From: Pyrenochaeta sp. MPI-SDFR-AT-0127
Lineage: Eukaryota > Ascomycota > Dothideomycetes > Pleosporales > Cucurbitariaceae
Reading direction: 5' to 3'
Length of the DNA: 64,000 bases
Assembly: GCA_020747015.1 (NCBI GenBank)
Contig: JAGTJM010000022.1
Location: forward strand, 486,899 to 550,898
This document shows, one piece after another, positions 10,346-22,088 of the stretch (its first letter is position 1; the number at the start of each line of letters is the position of its first letter). A program made the position numbers and the translations under genes. The notes beneath the pieces are model-generated. The model had not been told where the DNA came from. It ran no database searches and was given only the letters and a program-made list of their open reading frames with translations.

Positions 10346-12601
10346 ATGGAGCAGGAAGATGCGCCGAAGTCCAAAGCGCTGGAAAACCAGTTGCGGAATA
10401 TGATCCTTGGCAACGTGACGATTGCTGGAGGACAAGCTAATCAGGACAATCAGTCAACACAGCACAGACGAGGGCGCGGACGCGGACGTGGTGGCTTTTC
10501 TCGGGGGGCTGATAGGAACTTTCACACTCGCGCCGACCAGGGCCAACACTGGCATCCAGATGCTCCGAGGAATGCTCCGACAAACACAACTCCGTCCAGG
10601 GGAGCAGGGAGAGCATATTCCTCAAGCCAACGCTCCCAACCGTCTCTGACAGACTCTTCGGCCGCACGTGGCTCTGACATTTCGCACAATGCCCTCTCCG
10701 GAAATCAAACTAGACGAAACCCGCAAGGATTCTATCACCAGCAGATGGCCCAAACCGGGCCCGCTGGGAATCGTGCACAGCCTCCACATGTACTTCAAAG
10801 GCCGCAGAATAACAATTTTGCACCAGCTTCAGGACAAGCAATTCCAGCTTCGTCTCAATATGCGCGACCACAATATCCACCCCGACACCCCATGGCTCAG
10901 CCCAGGGAAAATCCAATTGCACAAGTTGAATATTTGGATAACTTAGCAGCCCAGGAGATTCCCAAAGTCGAAATGTCGCTCGCTGAGCTCGAAGAGAAGG
11001 AAACATTCAGGAGACAACTAGAAAGTATATTGCAACATGCATTTGCAGAAGGTCACACTGGCGACATGACGGACATTTCATTGGTTGGCTTTGGCAGTCT
11101 GGCTTCAGGGTTCGGCATCCCTGGATCAGATATGGATCTTGCAGTCGTGCCGGTATGGAAAGACAATTCTAAAGCAGAAAAGGTGGGAATCGACCGTGAC
11201 CTTCCTCGTGTCCTGGAAAGAGCAGTGCTAGACGCCAAGATGGGAGGTCGCTTGCTTACAAGAACTCGAGTACCAATTCTCAAGATATGCCAGAATCCAA
11301 CCGAGACGCTATATAGTGCTCTTCTGGATGAGCGTAAGAAATGGGATGAGCTTCCTGAAGAGGAGAAGTACCCTGGGGACCTTCCGCCGGAGCCATCGCC
11401 ACAACCCAAGCCGTCAGTAGAGACAGATGTAGAAAGGTCGACTGAGGCAACACATCATGCCGACAGCCCGAGTTTTGGTCAGGACTTCCCAGAGCTTGGT
11501 AATAAAGCGGCCGCCAAAGCAAAGCCAAAGCCACGCACGAGAGACGACTCGATAAAGGTCGACTCTCCCACGTCTGCGACCCTCCCAAACGAAAGCAATG
11601 ACGGAGCCAGCAAAATTGCAACCAGCGGGCAGCATCCTCGCTCTGAAAAGGCATGGATGCGCGAAAAGGTCATCGGCCCGCTCGACTTCCCAAAGACTGG
11701 AGTGGGTATTCAGTGCGATGTCAACTTCGAGAACACGCTTGGCATTCACAACACCCATATGCTTCGATGCTACTCACTTACTGATCCCCGTGTACGGCCT
11801 ATGGTCCTCTTCGTTAAATCTTGGGCAAAGACTCGCAAGATCAACAGTGCATACTCTGGCACGCTCAATTCCTATGGCTGGGTGCTCATGGTGTTGCATT
11901 ACCTTGTCAACATTGCGCAACCTCCAGTATGTCCGAATCTCCAGCACTCCATTCCTCAACCGACCGATCTTACTGCCCTGGAGCAGTTTTTCAAAGAAAC
12001 CACAATATCTGGCTACAGTGTCCGTTTCTGGCGCAACGAGGAGGAGATTATACAGGCAGCACAATCTGGCCGGCTCTCGCAGAATAGACAAACAGTCGGC
12101 GCGCTCTTACGCGGCTTCTTCCAGTACTACGCTTCCATCTCTCCCGGAAATAATTACGGCCCCCGACCGCCGCAGTTCTACTGGACTTCGGAAGTCCTCT
12201 CTCTTCGCACACCCGGTGGTATCCAGACGAAGCAGAGCAAGGGCTGGGTCAGCGCTACTACCAAGATCACAGCTGAGAAGAAGGTCACAAATCGGTATTT
12301 GTTTGCTATCGAGGATCCCTTTGAGCTTGATCACAATGTCGCAAGGACAGTCACACATCGTGGCATAGTCGCTATTCGCGACGAGTTTCGTCGTGCTTGG
12401 AGGATACTCCGGGCCATTGGGCAAGGACTACAACCCGAGGGTGGCATTTTTGACGAAGTGGTTGAGAACGCCCCACCATCAACGCCGAAGGCAGAAGAGG
12501 GAGCGGAGCCACAAAAAGCGCCAGGGGAGAACCTCGGTGTAGTAGAAAGCATTAAAGGCAATACTGAGCGACAGCAACATGGCCTCGAAAGGGCAACATA
12601 G
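10346..12601 (+). CDS. Cid1/TRF-type poly(A) or poly(U) RNA nucleotidyltransferase
   Basis: Intronless, 751 residues. The N-terminus carries an RGG-like run (about residues 40-52) and a Gln/Asn/Pro-rich disordered region to about 200. The nucleotidyltransferase helical-turn motif GFGS...G..GSDMD lies at about residues 248-264, putting the first two catalytic Asp at 262 and 264; the third is probably Asp458 in QCDVNFEN. The palm is interrupted by an insert of about 100 disordered residues (roughly 335-430) between the second and third Asp. The PAP/25A-associated domain follows (SYGWVLMVLHYL, residues about 510-520, then on to about 690). Proteins of this class add nucleotides to RNA 3' ends; Cid1 of fission yeast adds U. 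Which base this one adds cannot be told. RGG repeats suggest RNA binding. Confidence 0.88.
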   Translation: MEQEDAPKSKALENQLRNMILGNVTIAGGQANQDNQSTQHRRGRGRGRGGFSRGADRNFHTRADQGQHWHPDAPRNAPTNTTPSRGAGRAYSSSQRSQPSLTDSSAARGSDISHNALSGNQTRRNPQGFYHQQMAQTGPAGNRAQPPHVLQRPQNNNFAPASGQAIPASSQYARPQYPPRHPMAQPRENPIAQVEYLDNLAAQEIPKVEMSLAELEEKETFRRQLESILQHAFAEGHTGDMTDISLVGFGSLASGFGIPGSDMDLAVVPVWKDNSKAEKVGIDRDLPRVLERAVLDAKMGGRLLTRTRVPILKICQNPTETLYSALLDERKKWDELPEEEKYPGDLPPEPSPQPKPSVETDVERSTEATHHADSPSFGQDFPELGNKAAAKAKPKPRTRDDSIKVDSPTSATLPNESNDGASKIATSGQHPRSEKAWMREKVIGPLDFPKTGVGIQCDVNFENTLGIHNTHMLRCYSLTDPRVRPMVLFVKSWAKTRKINSAYSGTLNSYGWVLMVLHYLVNIAQPPVCPNLQHSIPQPTDLTALEQFFKETTISGYSVRFWRNEEEIIQAAQSGRLSQNRQTVGALLRGFFQYYASISPGNNYGPRPPQFYWTSEVLSLRTPGGIQTKQSKGWVSATTKITAEKKVTNRYLFAIEDPFELDHNVARTVTHRGIVAIRDEFRRAWRILRAIGQGLQPEGGIFDEVVENAPPSTPKAEEGAEPQKAPGENLGVVESIKGNTERQQHGLERAT

Positions 12602-13545
12602 TAACGACACATGGAACTACACTTCTCAATAGCAATAGTCACATTATCCTCCTAGCGCACATCAATGGCTTTGATCTGTACTCTCTGCTTACATAGTCAC
12701 ATTCGCCCCCCTCGTTTTCGTGTTCGGTCTCGCGCTCGGCCTGAGCGCGGACCTCACTGACACAAGTCGTACATACGCCCATCCAACACCGACAGACACA
12801 TCTCCCGCCGCCAGCATCACAATGACGTATTGCCAGTAAGATTAGGCCAAACCAGGTAAATGTTTTGCGCTGGGGCCACTTTGGCACCGTGTTGCAGAAG
12901 CTGTTAGATTGCAACCGAAATCACATTTACCATAGCATGGGTATGTATTGCTTACATTGCGTATGTGGCATGTCTGACCCTGGTCTGTGTGCCGGGGGGA
13001 GGGGGGGGGGGCTGATTGGCGGTTCCAAGGTACCATTAATGTCTTGTCGGTCCGAGGTCTAACGTCTATCGCTAGAGAGACAAACATTGACGCCGCGGCC
13101 CGCAAAGGGAATATTGTTCAATCAAGCTAGATGCCGATGAGCGCGAGAGATGATGTGTCTTTGTCAGCAGTGCAATAACAGAGTCCAGAGAAACTTGAGG
13201 TAGCTGAGCAAAGACTGTGATGATATGTAAAAGTATTGACGGTATGAAAACTTTTGTATGGGAGTGAGGTTAGACAATCATCAGGTCATGAAGAGAAGCA
13301 GGCTTGAAATTATCAGTGAATGCATTGTCAGACTATGCTAAGCTAGACTGTCCGCAAGAGGAAAGAGTGGCGCACTATATTAAGGGTATGTGAAAGCCGC
13401 ATGTCTACCATGAGAATGTGAATACCCCTATATACACCGTCCCAGATACAATGTAAACACGACACCAAAGTGTGTCGAATGTTTCGTAAATCCAGAACAC
13501 AAACCATCACCATATGCATCTGACTGCTCAGATTGGATCGGCCGC
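12602..13545. other. Convergent 3' intergenic region
   Basis: About 940 bases between the stop codons of the Cid1-like gene (plus) and the hexose transporter (minus). It contains a long G run near 13000 and otherwise no feature. Short frames here show no domain. Confidence 0.5.
12994..13011 (+). repeat. Poly-G tract
   Basis: A run of G interrupted by one A (six G, one A, eleven G). It could form a G-quadruplex or be a sequencing-error-prone homopolymer. It lies between convergent genes. Confidence 0.9.
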
Positions 13546-15348
13546 TTAAACCTTGGACTCGACATTGACGTCCTCGACGTGGCCGTGCGACTTGGTCGAC
13601 ACCTTGACTTCGCCCTTCTCGATGTCGCGAGTCACTCGGTCGAGACGCGATTCAATCTTACCGGCCTTCCAGGCAGGTAGGCCACTGTCGAATACATCGT
13701 CCATCTCTTCCAGGGTCTTGCCCTTTGTTTCGGGGGCCGTCAGGAACATGTGAATGAGGGCGAGGCCGTTGAAGGTACCGAAGATCATGTACATCTTCCA
13801 GTTGATGCTCCATAGTAGGGGAGGAACAGCGAAAGCAAGAATGCAGTTCCAGCTCCAGTTGGCTGCCGTGGCCAGAGACACAGCCTTCGCGCGGACCTTG
13901 GCGGGGAAGATCTCAGAGGGGTAAGTCCAGGATGTAGGACCCCAGGTGGTGGCGAAAGAGGCGACGAACAGGTACGAGCATGCAACGATGGCCTTGGAGA
14001 CCGAGCCATGCTGCCTGGGAACGACCCATGAGATGTCCTTGTCATCCAGGTCAGGGTTCGGGACACCGTAAGAAGCCTGCAGAGCACCGGTGGTGAACAG
14101 CCAGGTCATCATGAGGAAAGAACCGATCAAGAGCGCAGGGCGACGACCAAACTTGTCGAGGTAGAGAATGGCTGGGAGCGTCATGACCACGTTGATAATG
14201 TACCTGAAGTCGAGATTAGCATATGTCTCATGTTACCGTGTCTGGACAACACATACTGAATCGATGCCGTCAGAAGCTCATCCGCGATACCAGCTCCACG
14301 CATGATGAAGACAATATAGTACATCATGATATTCATGCCACACAGCTGGGACCACATCTGGATACTCACTAAAAACTCGGGGTCAGTGCCTGTTTCACGT
14401 TGATTTGGTGCGAAGTCACTTACTACCAAGAACCACACGCTTAACGATGCGGGGCTTGACGAGAGCAGCGAAGCTCGTCTCAGCCTCCTCACGCTCGAAG
14501 CGAAGAGCATCCTCGATTTCCTTGTATTCGGCAAGCACCTTGGGGTGGTTCACGTCGCCACCGCCATGGAGGTTAGCAAGGACCTCGAGAGCCTCCTCCC
14601 AGCGATCCTTCGAAGCCAACCAACGTGGAGAGCGAGGGAAGAAGAAGAGACCGGCAAAGAGGATGGCACCAGGTACAGCTTGAATACCCCATGGAATACG
14701 GAAGGCCGCAGTACCCTGAGCAGGGTTCTTGGCACCACCATCAATGAAACTCGAGCCATATTGGATGAAGTACTGGATCCTGCGCCATGTTAGTGTCTGG
14801 CTTTTGAAGTAGCAATGCAAATGCTCCAAGAACTGCGTGCTTACAAGATACCCCATGTGATGGCCCACTGTTGAAGCGAGACAACACGACCACGGATCTC
14901 CTTGGGCGCGATTTCAGACTGGTAGACAGGAACAATGGCCGAGCAGACACCAATGGCCCAGCCACCGACAACACGGCCGACACAGAGGAGAGGAACACCG
15001 TTGGCAGCGGCCTGGAAAATGGCACCAACGATCCAGACGAGAGCGGCGATCTGGATGGCATTTCGACGCGAGAGGCGGTCGGCAAGGAAAGAAGAAGACA
15101 AGGCTCCAACAAGGGAACCAGCAGGCATAGCCGCAGTGATACCACCTTGGCGAGTACCGCTAGGAGCACCAAAGTAGTTTTTGTAGGCTTCGGTACCGAG
15201 GACACCAGACATGGAGGAAATGTCGAAACCAAACAGCGCACCACCAATGGCGGCGAAGCCGCAAATGGCGTAGACGTTGTAGAAGGTCTTGATCATTATT
15301 AGCATGGGTAATCGAGAGATGCAATCGAGGTTCAAGGCTTACCTTCAT
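13546..15348 (-). CDS. Hexose transporter, MFS sugar porter family
   Basis: Five exons: 15348-15343 (only ATGAAG), 15287-14845, 14779-14424, 14368-14257 and 14203-13546, giving 524 residues. The N-terminus MKTFYNVYAICGFAAIGG leads into GALFGFDISSMSG, the TM1 motif of fungal high-affinity glucose carriers. VPVYQSEIAPKEIRGR marks the end of TM4, and the duplicated loop motifs are DRLSRR and DKFGRR. PETKGKTLEEMDDVF closes TM12. The length is typical. The six-base first exon rests on a good GTAAGC donor and on the family N-terminus. It should import glucose or other hexoses by proton symport at the plasma membrane; exact substrate unknown. A candidate carbon-catabolite site lies just upstream. 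Confidence 0.92.
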
Positions 15349-18300
15349 CTTGCCAAGTGGTTGGAACCAGGCTGGGTAAACAAAGCCAGGGGGTGGGGTG
15401 AGGGAAAGTTGAGGGGAGGTGGAGAGGTCTTTATGGAGACTGGAGCTTGGAGGGGTGCGCGTGATTTCTCGGGATATTGTCTGTGCGCTCAGGCTACCGG
15501 AGCTGCTAGTATTCACTTCTGCTTTCACTCCCGCTGTTGAGGATCCTAGCAGCTTTTGGAGACATGCAAGCTAAGACTGCAGCCCCCCGCGAATAAGCGT
15601 TTTGGTAGAACGTCAATCCAACAGAAAACCGGCAGCATATCCTGGGGTAGTGCATGGATCAAGGCCCCATATTGTTGTGCATAACGTTCTCCAATGACAT
15701 CTGACTCGGGGTGCCATATCCTTCCTGGTGGTTTCTGTGTGTCTGACACGCGGTTATCCCACCTCGTGGGTTGCACTGAGAAGGCACCCATGTAGGGCAA
15801 TGTGGTGCTGTGGAACGACATCTTCCCCAATAGAGTAGTGTACCACGGATTGCAGTAGACAGTTTTCCTGGTTTCATAGCCAGATTGGAGAAACATATTG
15901 CCCACGAATGAGGGCTGATGTTGGGCCAAACTTGATGGCCAAATTACACGGCTAAGCTCCATTGGGGATCATGCGAGACGCGAATCCGCTGCGGAAAGAA
16001 TTTGCCATGGCTTCTAGCAGAGCTGCACCGAAGCGCACCCTACGCATGGCTCCCGTCTGGGCGGTGCGCGCGGCAAATGTCCTGTGGTTCGATCCATGCC
16101 CACTCACCAGAGTCAAGGTAGTGGTTCCCACAGGCACCATGGCTCCGATTTCAGATTTTAAAGGGTGTTTGAGTAAAGATGACAATCACCGGCTCTGAAT
16201 GCCGGCTTTTTCGACGTTCAGGCGTCAGTCCGGTCGTGCTATCCCAGGGCTTGAGGATTTGGGTCGTCGAAAGAGGTTGCGATCAACGTCAGAGGCGGCG
16301 CGCCGTATTTGCGCCGGCGCCAAAAACATGCAGCACAGCCGTCCCGCCAGCCGTTGTGGCCAAGCTTTCGGCGGTCTTTGGTCCGCATCTAGTATATCAG
16401 TCTCGACTGCAATTCGCCCAGGAAATTTGCAGGAAGGCTGTGGCTTTTTTTTTCACTGGGGGCTGACTGGAAGCTAGCCTAAAGCGTTCGACGCATCGAG
16501 TGCTCCTTTAGGAACCGCAGCCGACATCGCGTGAGTGACATGCATCAAGTGGCGGCGCTGTTGAAGAGCGCTGGGTCCAGACGGGCATCAGGCCTGAATC
16601 AAAAGCCACCACGCTTCTGAAAGGGACATGCGACCGGAGCGCGACGATGCGGAAGAGTTGATCGAAATGGACAGGACAAGCGACAGACCTAGTCTTCGGT
16701 TTCGTTACACACTCTCAACAATCCATGTGCAGATGAACATGCGTTGTGAACCTCGATGCTGGATGCTGGATCCTGCAGGGACTCATTTAGCAACTCCGGA
16801 CACCGGAACAGGTGCTTCAACCAAGTGGAGACTTGCATGTGCACAGCGTGCTATAGCAGTTCACAGCGTATTGATCTGCGCCGCATCCCGTGTAACAATG
16901 CTCCTTTGGTGTGCTGTATCCCTTCTGCTCTCTATGGGGCCCTATACTGAGGTGGACACAAAGTGTCCATCCGACTCATATACACCTTGTGCGATATTCT
17001 GCGCCCACTTGTTTTGTTCCGTGTTTGATTCGTGTCTGTTTGATAAGAGACGAGAGACCTTTCGACCGTCCAAGAGAGGGATGATACTGGTTGACGGCAA
17101 ACAACGGTGACTGCTAACTGTTGGGGTCTATTTGTCAGTTTGATACACGCGGTACAGGCCTTTCTACACCTTAACGTCCATCATGCTGTGCGATGGTTAG
17201 GTCATCCTCTCCTGTCGCCATGTGTTGATCACAGAGGCTGGTTCGAATTTCGAGAGGTCCATGCCGTCGGGTGCAGCAAGAGAGCACCAGTGTCGATAAT
17301 TAAGATTTTGCGTTGTCCACGGAAGGCTGCGGAAGTCACGATACACCGTAATGAAACAGCAGGTTGGACTTGACAAGTAGACGGAGGATACGCGATCCGA
17401 GCAGCAAAGGAAGGGTGGTAACAGCATTGGGTTGTCTTATAGATACACTTGAAGCTGGCTGATTGAGGATTACACAGATCTCGCATATTTCCGCTCCTTG
17501 GGGTAATGAGCTAACCTCAACCCACCCACATCCTTATCGCCTGCAAGACATTTGAATGCACGATAACTTTTTCACACGAGGATGCAGCGTCGCTAGTATG
17601 TGATTACTGCTCAAGGCATAGGAGTATATTGACATTCCACATTGTGGCACCTAGATCGTCGGTATCGGCAGACATATTGCCATACTGATCTATAAAAGGA
17701 TTCCACTTCGACGATATAATTTCGCAGTCCAATCGTTTCGAATGGTTCAGAAGATAGCTGTCATTGCTTTCATCAATTGTGGGACTATGCTCTTGGTATG
17801 CGAGCACCCATACGGAAATCCATTCTGCAGCATCGTAACAAGAGACCGAAAGACGGGTGCCGGTTTGGTGGAACCCCTTTTACTACACTTTCTCACAATC
17901 CTCACTGTGCCGAGAGTCGCTCAAACACCACTAGGCTATAGTCTGATGTGATACACGGGCAGACCAGGTCGATCACAAAGCCTCGATACAACAAGTACTT
18001 CTGTCCGAAGCCGACCGAAGAAGTCGCGAAACACTCTTTCGGGCCCTGGGATTGCTCTATTTGGTACGAGCTGCCTCGTATGCCCAGAACTCTCTTTTAT
18101 CGTCTTTCTCGGGCACCTTCGCATCCGCCCACTGTTTGCCCACAAGATACGACTTTCCTTTGAACATGTCCCTTTTCTCTGCATATTTGCCTCTTGCCAC
18201 ATCCACAGTGATCTCTCAACAAGCATCATCGTCACGTCTCAGCTGTCAAACCCCAGCATTTCGCCTCTCATTCGTTGCACGTCATCCCCAAGCGAACCAG

Positions 18301-19994
18301 TAGCACCGCGCTACCCACCACCAACTCCCAATCGCATGACCCATCACAGTATAGCACACTTATAGCCTCACCACAGCTCGACACGGCCTTGGGAAAGGCT
18401 TGGTAAGGGATGTCCTCGTGTTGCACCGCATCTCACATCTCCCGTTGCCTTGCCTAGTCGGGCGTCGACTATTGGAATGGCGGACATGTGGAGGGAGCCT
18501 CATGCATGAGATCGTGCAAGTGGACCTGCTGACGCAGGCAGCTGAGTCCTGACATGCGATGGCAACCATGGTAACTTCAGGAGTACGTATATATGTACTG
18601 CTTTACATCACACATACATAGCATACCTCATGTGACGCTCGCGCCGCCCTGACATGCTTCAATCTATGCAACGCAGTCAGCTCAGCACTTATGTCGCCTT
18701 CTTAAGCTTACTGCGACCACTTGTCCAAATCAATCAGCACTCGCACTACTGTCCGTACTCTGTACTCCCTTGACCGGCTGCCACGACTCATGGTACTACT
18801 GATCGTACGACCTCGAATATTTGCCCTTGCCCATTATCCTCAGATTCCAGAACAACATTCCGGAGGCAACCGAAAGCAGCGCTACAACAAATTCACATCG
18901 CCGGCTACTGAAAGAGGAACATTATAGACACTACATCAGCGAACCGCGCAACTATCAACTCTGCACCTGGCATCTTGGGCGAGCGGTAGGATACACGGTA
19001 CATGAGCACGACTGGCCAGCAAGCGACGCAGGCAAACATTCCACATCACCGCACATCCCGCAGTGTAAACGTACATACGCAATACCCGATGAAGACACCA
19101 TCGCGCAATCATTTTGGACTGTTTTGTCCGCCCCACACTCGCTATCACCTCAAAGGCAATCACGACTCTTGTCACTTTTGCCCCGACCTGACTTGAGATA
19201 TCGCCCAAAAAAAAACCCCCCTCGGGTGAAGCTCTCACCATAGCTCTCGCTACAACATTCCATTCTTATCAGTCCGTCCAGAGTGCTACCTATTGTCACG
19301 CACTCCAATTTTCAACCTGCCGCCTAGGCCAATACAGTCAGATTCTGAAGTCATGCCGCATCCAATATCAAACTGCATTTTCGCGCGTACGAGCCTAACC
19401 ACCTGTGACGTCTTTATCATGGCCCTGGGATATATGGACGCTGCAACGATGCCGTCACCCGAGCAGTTGATCGAAAGTGCAAGTCCCTGGTTCCTGGACG
19501 CCGAAACTGTCTGGTGGCGCAAGTTCTTAATGGGTGCTCGATGAGACCGAGCCGTTTTGGTATATCACGCATCCATCATGCGCAAACTGATGACTCTCCC
19601 TTCCAAGGTGGAGGGCTTGAAGATCTCAAGTGATGGGGAGGAGATGTAGCTGTGAAGAGTAAAGTGTATGTTTAGGTCTGTGTGGGTCAGGGTCACCATT
19701 GCAGACGGTGTAAATATTGTGGGCTTGCATGAAGTAATGTCCAGGGGTAGAGGACTCGGTTGTGGAGGCTTCATATTGTGATATATAGTGTATGCGAAAA
19801 TGGCAAGCGATGAAACGCCGACACGTATTGGATCTCAAGATGGATTGCAACAAGTACAGATACAATAGCAAACCAAGAGAAAGAGCACAGCGAAGAACGA
19901 GGTTCTGGGTTTGCCAGAGACTCTAGTAATGGTACATATCTACACTCACAAACCTAATCGCTTCCCCAATCGATGATCAAATAAACCACATCTT
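15349..19994. other. Large gene-poor interval
   Basis: About 4.6 kb without a convincing gene on either strand, between the start of the hexose transporter and the 3' end of SAM50 (both minus). I checked for spliced genes, tRNAs and long repeats and found none I can support. The first kilobase is probably the transporter promoter. Many short frames exist but none shows a domain, a signal peptide or a consistent splice pattern. A non-coding RNA or a lineage-specific small gene cannot be excluded. Confidence 0.45.
15393..15398 (+). promoter_or_regulatory. Candidate CreA (carbon catabolite repressor) site
   Basis: GTGGGG fits the CreA consensus SYGGRG. It lies in a G-rich stretch 45 bases upstream of the hexose transporter ATG (on the opposite strand to the gene). 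The motif is short and could occur by chance. Its place in front of a sugar transporter is the only reason to list it. Confidence 0.3.
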
Positions 19995-21689
19995 CTACAG
20001 AAACTCAATGCCGACTCCAAAGCTCAGCCCCTTTCTTCCTTCTTCCTTCGCCCTCATCACAAGCGGTAGGCTAACGTTGATCTCAAACCGTGCGATCGGA
20101 TGCGCATACACAAGTCCGAAGCCCGCTGCCGCACTTGGAAGCTCCTCGGTCAGACTCTTCACCGTCTTCTGCAGGCTGCTCTGCACTTCATTCGTGTTGC
20201 CGAACAAGCCCTCTTCTTTCTTCTGGGACGAGGACTTGAGGGAGAGCAGACGTCCGCCGTTGATGAAAGCTTGCATACGGAGTGGAGTCTCCTTTCCGAC
20301 GCGCGGGACAGGAACTAGGAGAGAAGCACCGCCAGCTGCGTAGACATCGCCACCTACAGCATCGGGGCCATCATGAGGGCCGAGGCCAGCGAGGCGGAAA
20401 CCACGAATGCTGTTAGGGCCACCGAGCTGGAAGCGGTCATTGATGCGGGATGCCTGGGGTTGGTTGCTACCGGGCAAGGCGAGAGGATAGAGCAGACCGC
20501 CTCGTAGTCCGGCGGTCAGAGTGATTCCAGTGTCGCCAAAGGGTAAAGCAACTTGTGACTCGGCTTCTGACTTGAAGAAGGCTACATCGCCCTTCAAAGG
20601 GCCAAAGCCAGCGAGTTCAGACACAGTCTTTAATAGGTAACCGGAGTTGGGGAGGAGAGGGTAGTCGCGCTTATCGTTGATCCAGGTATGCGTGAGGCTT
20701 GACTTGAAGGAGTCGCCAGCATCTGCTCGTACAGTAGGGGACGCGTTCTCTGCGAGACTCGTAACTTGTCGCCAGATGCCAGAATAGCCAAACTCATGCT
20801 GGTGTCCTGTCCTTGACCTCCACAGCAGCTTCGAGGTTCCTCCCTTCAAGACCTCCTCGTGGCTTGCCCAGCTCTTCAATGTTGAACTCGCGAATCCGTT
20901 GACCTGGAACTTGAGGTCTGGGTTGCTCAGAATCGGGCTGTCAAAGGCGAGAGAGTAGGCAGAGCGTGTCCGCGTTCCTAGCGATCCATGTGCATTCAGG
21001 GTTTCAGCTCCACCAAACAGATTCCGCAGCTCAGCGTGGACATAGGCATCTGCTTCTGAAGCGCCCGCCTCTGTCCCTGTCTTGATGGTGTAGTTGCCAC
21101 GCTCGATTGCGGAAATGTAGACATCGACGTCCGTCGGTGAGCTTGAGGCAATTGTCTGATCCGGCCTGTCGAGATAGACCGAGATTGGCGACTTGAAGAT
21201 GCCTGTTTGGGGTCAGAATTGGCCGAATTCCTTCACATGCATGCCATCGTACCAAAGCGATTGAGCTTGTCTGTAGCCTCGCCCACCTCCTTCAAAGCCT
21301 CCTCAAGCGTATACGACTCATCGCGGTTTGCGCTCAGTAGAGGATTGACTATTCGCTCGAGAAAGTCTCTTCTTGTTCGGTTCGCGTGGAGGATGCGGAC
21401 TGACGATATCGTCACCGGGAGAGATGTGTTATCGCCAATCTACTCTCGTCTCAGAAAAAGCTCCAGATGAATCAATTGGCCCTGGTGGTCGCCTACCAGC
21501 TCTACCAGCCGCTCCTGCGACTTATTATGTTGGGCGTGCAGCCGCGCATTGAGCTCATCCTGCTGGCGCTTCTGTGCGGCGGCATCGGTCTTGTTCTTAA
21601 GCCTTTCGAAGACCTGAGCAACCAATTAGCCACTGACGAGCATGACACGATACTCCTTGTCTTACGTCGTCTTCATTTGGCGAGGCCAT
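19995..21689 (-). CDS. SAM50: SAM50/TOB55 mitochondrial outer-membrane assembly protein
   Basis: Four exons: 21689-21666, 21613-21497, 21439-21253 and 21202-19995, giving 511 residues, the usual length in filamentous fungi. The short N-terminus begins MASPNEDDVFERL. A single POTRA domain follows (about residues 50-125), including FLERIVNPLLSANRD. The rest is the Omp85 beta barrel, with the lid-loop motif IRGF at about 375-378 and a final strand GLSFGVGIEFL that acts as the beta signal. SAM50 inserts beta-barrel proteins (porin, Tom40) into the outer membrane. Exon joints are fixed by family alignment (DKLNRFGIFKSPISVYLDRP across the last joint). It is divergent from UBC6 over 399 bases. Confidence 0.95.
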
Positions 21690-22088
21690 CGAGGCGGTTG
21701 ATGTCTTGCGAGTTGGATTCTTGGCGCTAGATGGAAACCTTGAATCGATTCCGACCTCCGACGTTGCGCGCCCGGGCGTGATGACCGAGACGACCCGTCA
21801 CGTGCCATCCTGGGTGAATCCGGATCACGGTCCTAGGGCTGTGCCGGCTCCTCCGTGTCTGATTCACGTCCTATTTCACCTTAACGCACTTGTGGCTACT
21901 GTACACTCACTTCCACGTAATAGAGTGGTTGCGATCTACTTCTATAACTTTCTACCTAATACTTCATCGTTGCGCAAACAACTTACCCCGTTGCAATCCA
22001 CTTTCGCCGTCGTCAACGTCACCCACTTGCACTTCGATACCTTCTCTACGCCACCCTTTCTCTCGCTCCTCTCACACATTCGCCCAAC
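21690..22088. promoter_or_regulatory. Shared divergent promoter, SAM50 and UBC6
   Basis: 399 bases between the two ATG codons. The UBC6-proximal part is pyrimidine-rich with several CTTT/CTCC runs, as is common in 5' UTRs of highly used fungal genes. No TATA box is obvious. Confidence 0.55.

Noticed and set aside
16086..16101. GGTTCGATCC resembling a tRNA B box
   Set aside because: The flanking bases do not form a T stem, and no acceptor or anticodon arm is nearby.
17241..17260. GGTTCGAATTTC resembling a tRNA B box
   Set aside because: No T stem, no A box and no T run follows.
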